DNA from: Ilumatobacter fluminis
GTDB taxonomy: Bacteria > Actinomycetota > Acidimicrobiia > Acidimicrobiales > Ilumatobacteraceae
DNA length: 64,000 bases
Direction of reading: 5' to 3'
NCBI RefSeq assembly: GCF_004364865.1
Contig: NZ_SOAU01000001.1
Span: 1,984,001-2,048,000 of the forward strand
The position numbers and the translations under genes are program-made. Positions 62,335-64,000 of the stretch are shown piece after piece; the stretch's first letter is position 1; every line of letters starts with the position of its first letter. A model generated the notes under the pieces. The model saw only the letters and a program-made list of their open reading frames with translations, ran no database searches and was not told where the DNA came from.

Positions 62335-63179
62335 CCCGCTTCGAGCGGCAGGTTGTCGATCAGGCGGACGTCGCCGAACCAGGCGGCCGTCAGCAACACG
62401 CTGTGGTCGTCGGCCCGGTCGACGTCGCGCAGCGTCGCCGAGTCGACCAGTTCGACGTACTCGAGCCGAGCCCGGGGCTCCGCCTCGATCGAGGAGCGGA
62501 CGAGGTCGATGAGCGACGAGGCGTCGGTGTCGCCGCGTTCGTACGCAGCGCGGCCGCTCTGCAACGAGCGGGACAACACGAGGGCTGCCGAACGATCGCG
62601 ATCGGTGAGTCGGACGTTGCGGCTCGACAGTGCGAGCCCGTCGTGTTCGCGCACGATCGGCACGCCGACGATCTCGATGCCCATGTCGAGGTCGGCGACC
62701 ATCCGGGTGATGATCGCGAGCTGTTGGAAGTCCTTCCGGCCGAACATCGCGACGTCGGGCTCGACGGCGCCGAACAGCTTGGTCACGACCGTCGTGACCC
62801 CGCGGAAGTGACCGGGGCGCATCGGACCCTCGAGCCGATCGGCGAGATCGCCGGGTTCGACATGGGTCTGGAAGCCGTCCGGGTACATCACCGATGCCGT
62901 CGGGGCGTAGACGGCTGCGACGCCCGCCGCCTCGCACTGGCGGACGTCGTCGTCGATCGGTCGCGGGTACGAGTCGAAGTCGGCCGACTGGTTGAACTGC
63001 AGCGGGTTGACGAAGATCGTGACGACGACGTCGTCGGCACGTTCGGCCGCCGCCCGCACCAACTCGAGATGTCCGGCGTGCAGCGCGCCCATCGTGGGGA
63101 CGACCCCGATGCGGCGACCGTCACGGCGTCGCGCCCGTGACCAGGCGCGCATCTCGTTCGGCGTCGTCAGGAGCTGCAT
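62331..63179 (-). CDS. panC: Pantothenate synthetase
   Basis: 282 aa. Joins pantoate and beta-alanine with ATP in the last step of pantothenate synthesis. VVPTMGALHAGHLELVRAA (the HIGH-like site), VTIFVNPLQFNQSADFDSYPRPIDDDV, PGHFRGVTTVVTKLFGAVEPDVAMFGRKDFQQLAII and LALSSRNVRLTDRDR (KMSKS-like, SSRN) all match PanC. Complete length. ATG start lies 6 nt after the TAGTCT hexamer formed by the stop codon of the upstream P1 peptidase gene, a combined end and promoter. The 3' end overlaps the LysR stop. Confidence 0.96.
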   Translation of the reverse strand: MQLLTTPNEMRAWSRARRRDGRRIGVVPTMGALHAGHLELVRAAAERADDVVVTIFVNPLQFNQSADFDSYPRPIDDDVRQCEAAGVAAVYAPTASVMYPDGFQTHVEPGDLADRLEGPMRPGHFRGVTTVVTKLFGAVEPDVAMFGRKDFQQLAIITRMVADLDMGIEIVGVPIVREHDGLALSSRNVRLTDRDRSAALVLSRSLQSGRAAYERGDTDASSLIDLVRSSIEAEPRARLEYVELVDSATLRDVDRADDHSVLLTAAWFGDVRLIDNLPLEAG

Positions 63180-63185
63180 GGGCGC

Positions 63186-63191
63186 AGACTA
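63186..63191 (-). promoter_or_regulatory. -10 element of panC inside the P1 peptidase stop
   Basis: Minus-strand TAGTCT, 6 nt before the panC ATG. Its first three bases are the TAG stop of the upstream P1 peptidase gene. Confidence 0.5.
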
Positions 63192-64000
63192 GGGGCGCCG
63201 TGCGCCGGGGCACAGATCGAGGTACGCCGGTGCCGACCCGAGTGTCGTCGCGCTGACGACGGCGTCGACGCAGGCCAGGGCGAACACTTCCGCCGATGCC
63301 GCAGCGATCGCATTCAGGTACTGGACCCGCGACGTCGCGGTGCGGACGAGACCGTCGCTGTCGGTCGGCAGCGACCGGTCGGCGGTGGCGAGCGCGAAGA
63401 CGGCGTCGCCGTCGGTCAGTGCGTGCGCCGGACGGATCGCCCGTGCCAGCCCGTCGTGTGCCCCCATCGCGACACGGCCCGCCTCGGCGCGGTCGAGTGC
63501 CGCGTCCGTGGCGACCACGCCGATGGTGGTGTTGAGGGCCTGACGTTCGACCGTCTGCTCGTGCACCCAGGCCCGCCACGCGCGGCGATCGTCGGCCGTC
63601 GGCCGTCGGACCGCCGGGTGGTCGACCCACGGTGCTCCGGACCGTGGATCGACGGCGCAGCCGGCCGCGTTGACGACGGCGAGTGCACCGACCCTGATCG
63701 CGACGTCGCCGACGGTGACGATCGCGCATGCCATGCCGACACCACCCTGCAGGCCGCCGGCCCGTGCGCCGGTGCCTGCGCCGATCGATCCGCGACGCGA
63801 GGTTCGCTTCGCCGACCGCAGCGCTCGGGCGCCGAAGTCGGGTCCCGGCCGCGCGCCGAACCGGCCGCCCCGGCCGAGGTCGAAGACGACGGCGGTCGGC
63901 ACGACGGGCACCACGTGGGCCGGGTCGTCGCCGACCGGCACGCCGAGTCCGCGGGTCTCGAGCTCGGCCATCACGCCGTCCGCGGCGGACAAGCCGTAGG
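63189..64000 (-). CDS. P1-family peptidase (DmpA/ornithine-acetyltransferase-like), 5' end outside window
   Basis: At least 270 residues, truncated by the right edge; the frame continues into YGLSAADGVMAELE at the boundary, the usual mid-protein motif of the P1 family, so about 60-100 N-terminal residues are missing. TAVVFDLGRGGRFGARPGPDFGARAL, VGMACAIVTVGDVAIRVGALAVVNAAG and NTTIGVVATDAALDRAEAGRVAMGAHDGLARAIRPAH follow. NTTIGVV is where these proteins cleave themselves to expose a nucleophilic Thr/Ser. The end carries ASAEVFALACVDAVVSA. They hydrolyse N-terminal amino acids or beta-peptides. It lies 9 bp upstream of panC on the same strand. Confidence 0.9.
   Translation of the reverse strand, partial: YGLSAADGVMAELETRGLGVPVGDDPAHVVPVVPTAVVFDLGRGGRFGARPGPDFGARALRSAKRTSRRGSIGAGTGARAGGLQGGVGMACAIVTVGDVAIRVGALAVVNAAGCAVDPRSGAPWVDHPAVRRPTADDRRAWRAWVHEQTVERQALNTTIGVVATDAALDRAEAGRVAMGAHDGLARAIRPAHALTDGDAVFALATADRSLPTDSDGLVRTATSRVQYLNAIAAASAEVFALACVDAVVSATTLGSAPAYLDLCPGARRP

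Overview
The window is high-GC DNA with densely packed genes, many GTG and some TTG starts, and 4-bp GTGA/ATGA overlaps. Several genes mark it as actinobacterial: bpa (proteasome activator), mshC (mycothiol synthesis), an NADPH:F420 oxidoreductase with F420-type enzymes, an InhA/FabI enoyl reductase, and a PimA/PgsA phosphatidylinositol-mannoside locus. The overall style (SBP-type ABC operons, LLM enzymes, secreted repeat proteins, many leaderless promoters) suggests an acidimicrobial lineage such as the Ilumatobacter group. That placement is inference from gene content, not from a phylogenetic marker.

Layout. 1-3.4 kb: tail of a phosphatase-like gene, bpa, then a DUF72/LLM pair on the minus strand and a small unknown gene. 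3.5-8.3 kb: dnaE1, interrupted in frame by a 410-residue intein carrying LAGLIDADG-like endonuclease motifs. 8.4-9.7 kb: an unknown protein and a nitroreductase. 9.7-17.2 kb: a peptide-type ABC importer (lipoprotein binding protein, two permeases, one fused double ATPase) with leader hairpins and an opposite-strand PH-domain gene inside it. 17.3-21.3 kb: a DUF255 thioredoxin-like protein, an alpha/beta hydrolase, fabI. 21.3-32.6 kb: npdG-mshC, plsC, then thrS-HIT-membrane protein-pgsA-acyltransferase-GGDEF/EAL-pimA, which resembles the mycobacterial thrS-to-pimA block with a cyclic-di-GMP gene inserted. 32.6-36.9 kb: lemA-htpX-DUF3048 lipoprotein, then udp and a Ddn-like gene facing away from each other. 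36.9-44 kb: mscS, monomeric isocitrate dehydrogenase, a small cytochrome c, an EamA transporter, a monoacylglycerol lipase, thrH, a gluconolactonase-like protein. 44-49.6 kb: a secreted three-module protein, a DUF222-HNH (13E12-type) gene with a LexA-like box, a DUF2207-like protein and a second MscS. 49.6-64 kb: a CLC antiporter behind a 21-bp tandem array, a biotinyl-carboxyltransferase fusion, an MBL hydrolase, a ProA-like dehydrogenase, a CAP-domain secreted protein with the same three modules, an M1 peptidase lipoprotein, an FAD oxidoreductase, a CPBP protease, a LysR regulator, panC and a P1 peptidase running off the right edge.

Shared themes. About twenty genes carry a TANNNT hexamer 6-10 nt before the start codon, the arrangement of leaderless actinobacterial promoters; this settles several start codons, for example udp and the M1 peptidase. 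Three lipoproteins carry low-complexity acidic or Thr-rich tethers right after the lipid-anchored Cys. No rRNA, tRNA, CRISPR array, prophage or insertion sequence is visible, and no stretch over 300 bases lacks a gene.
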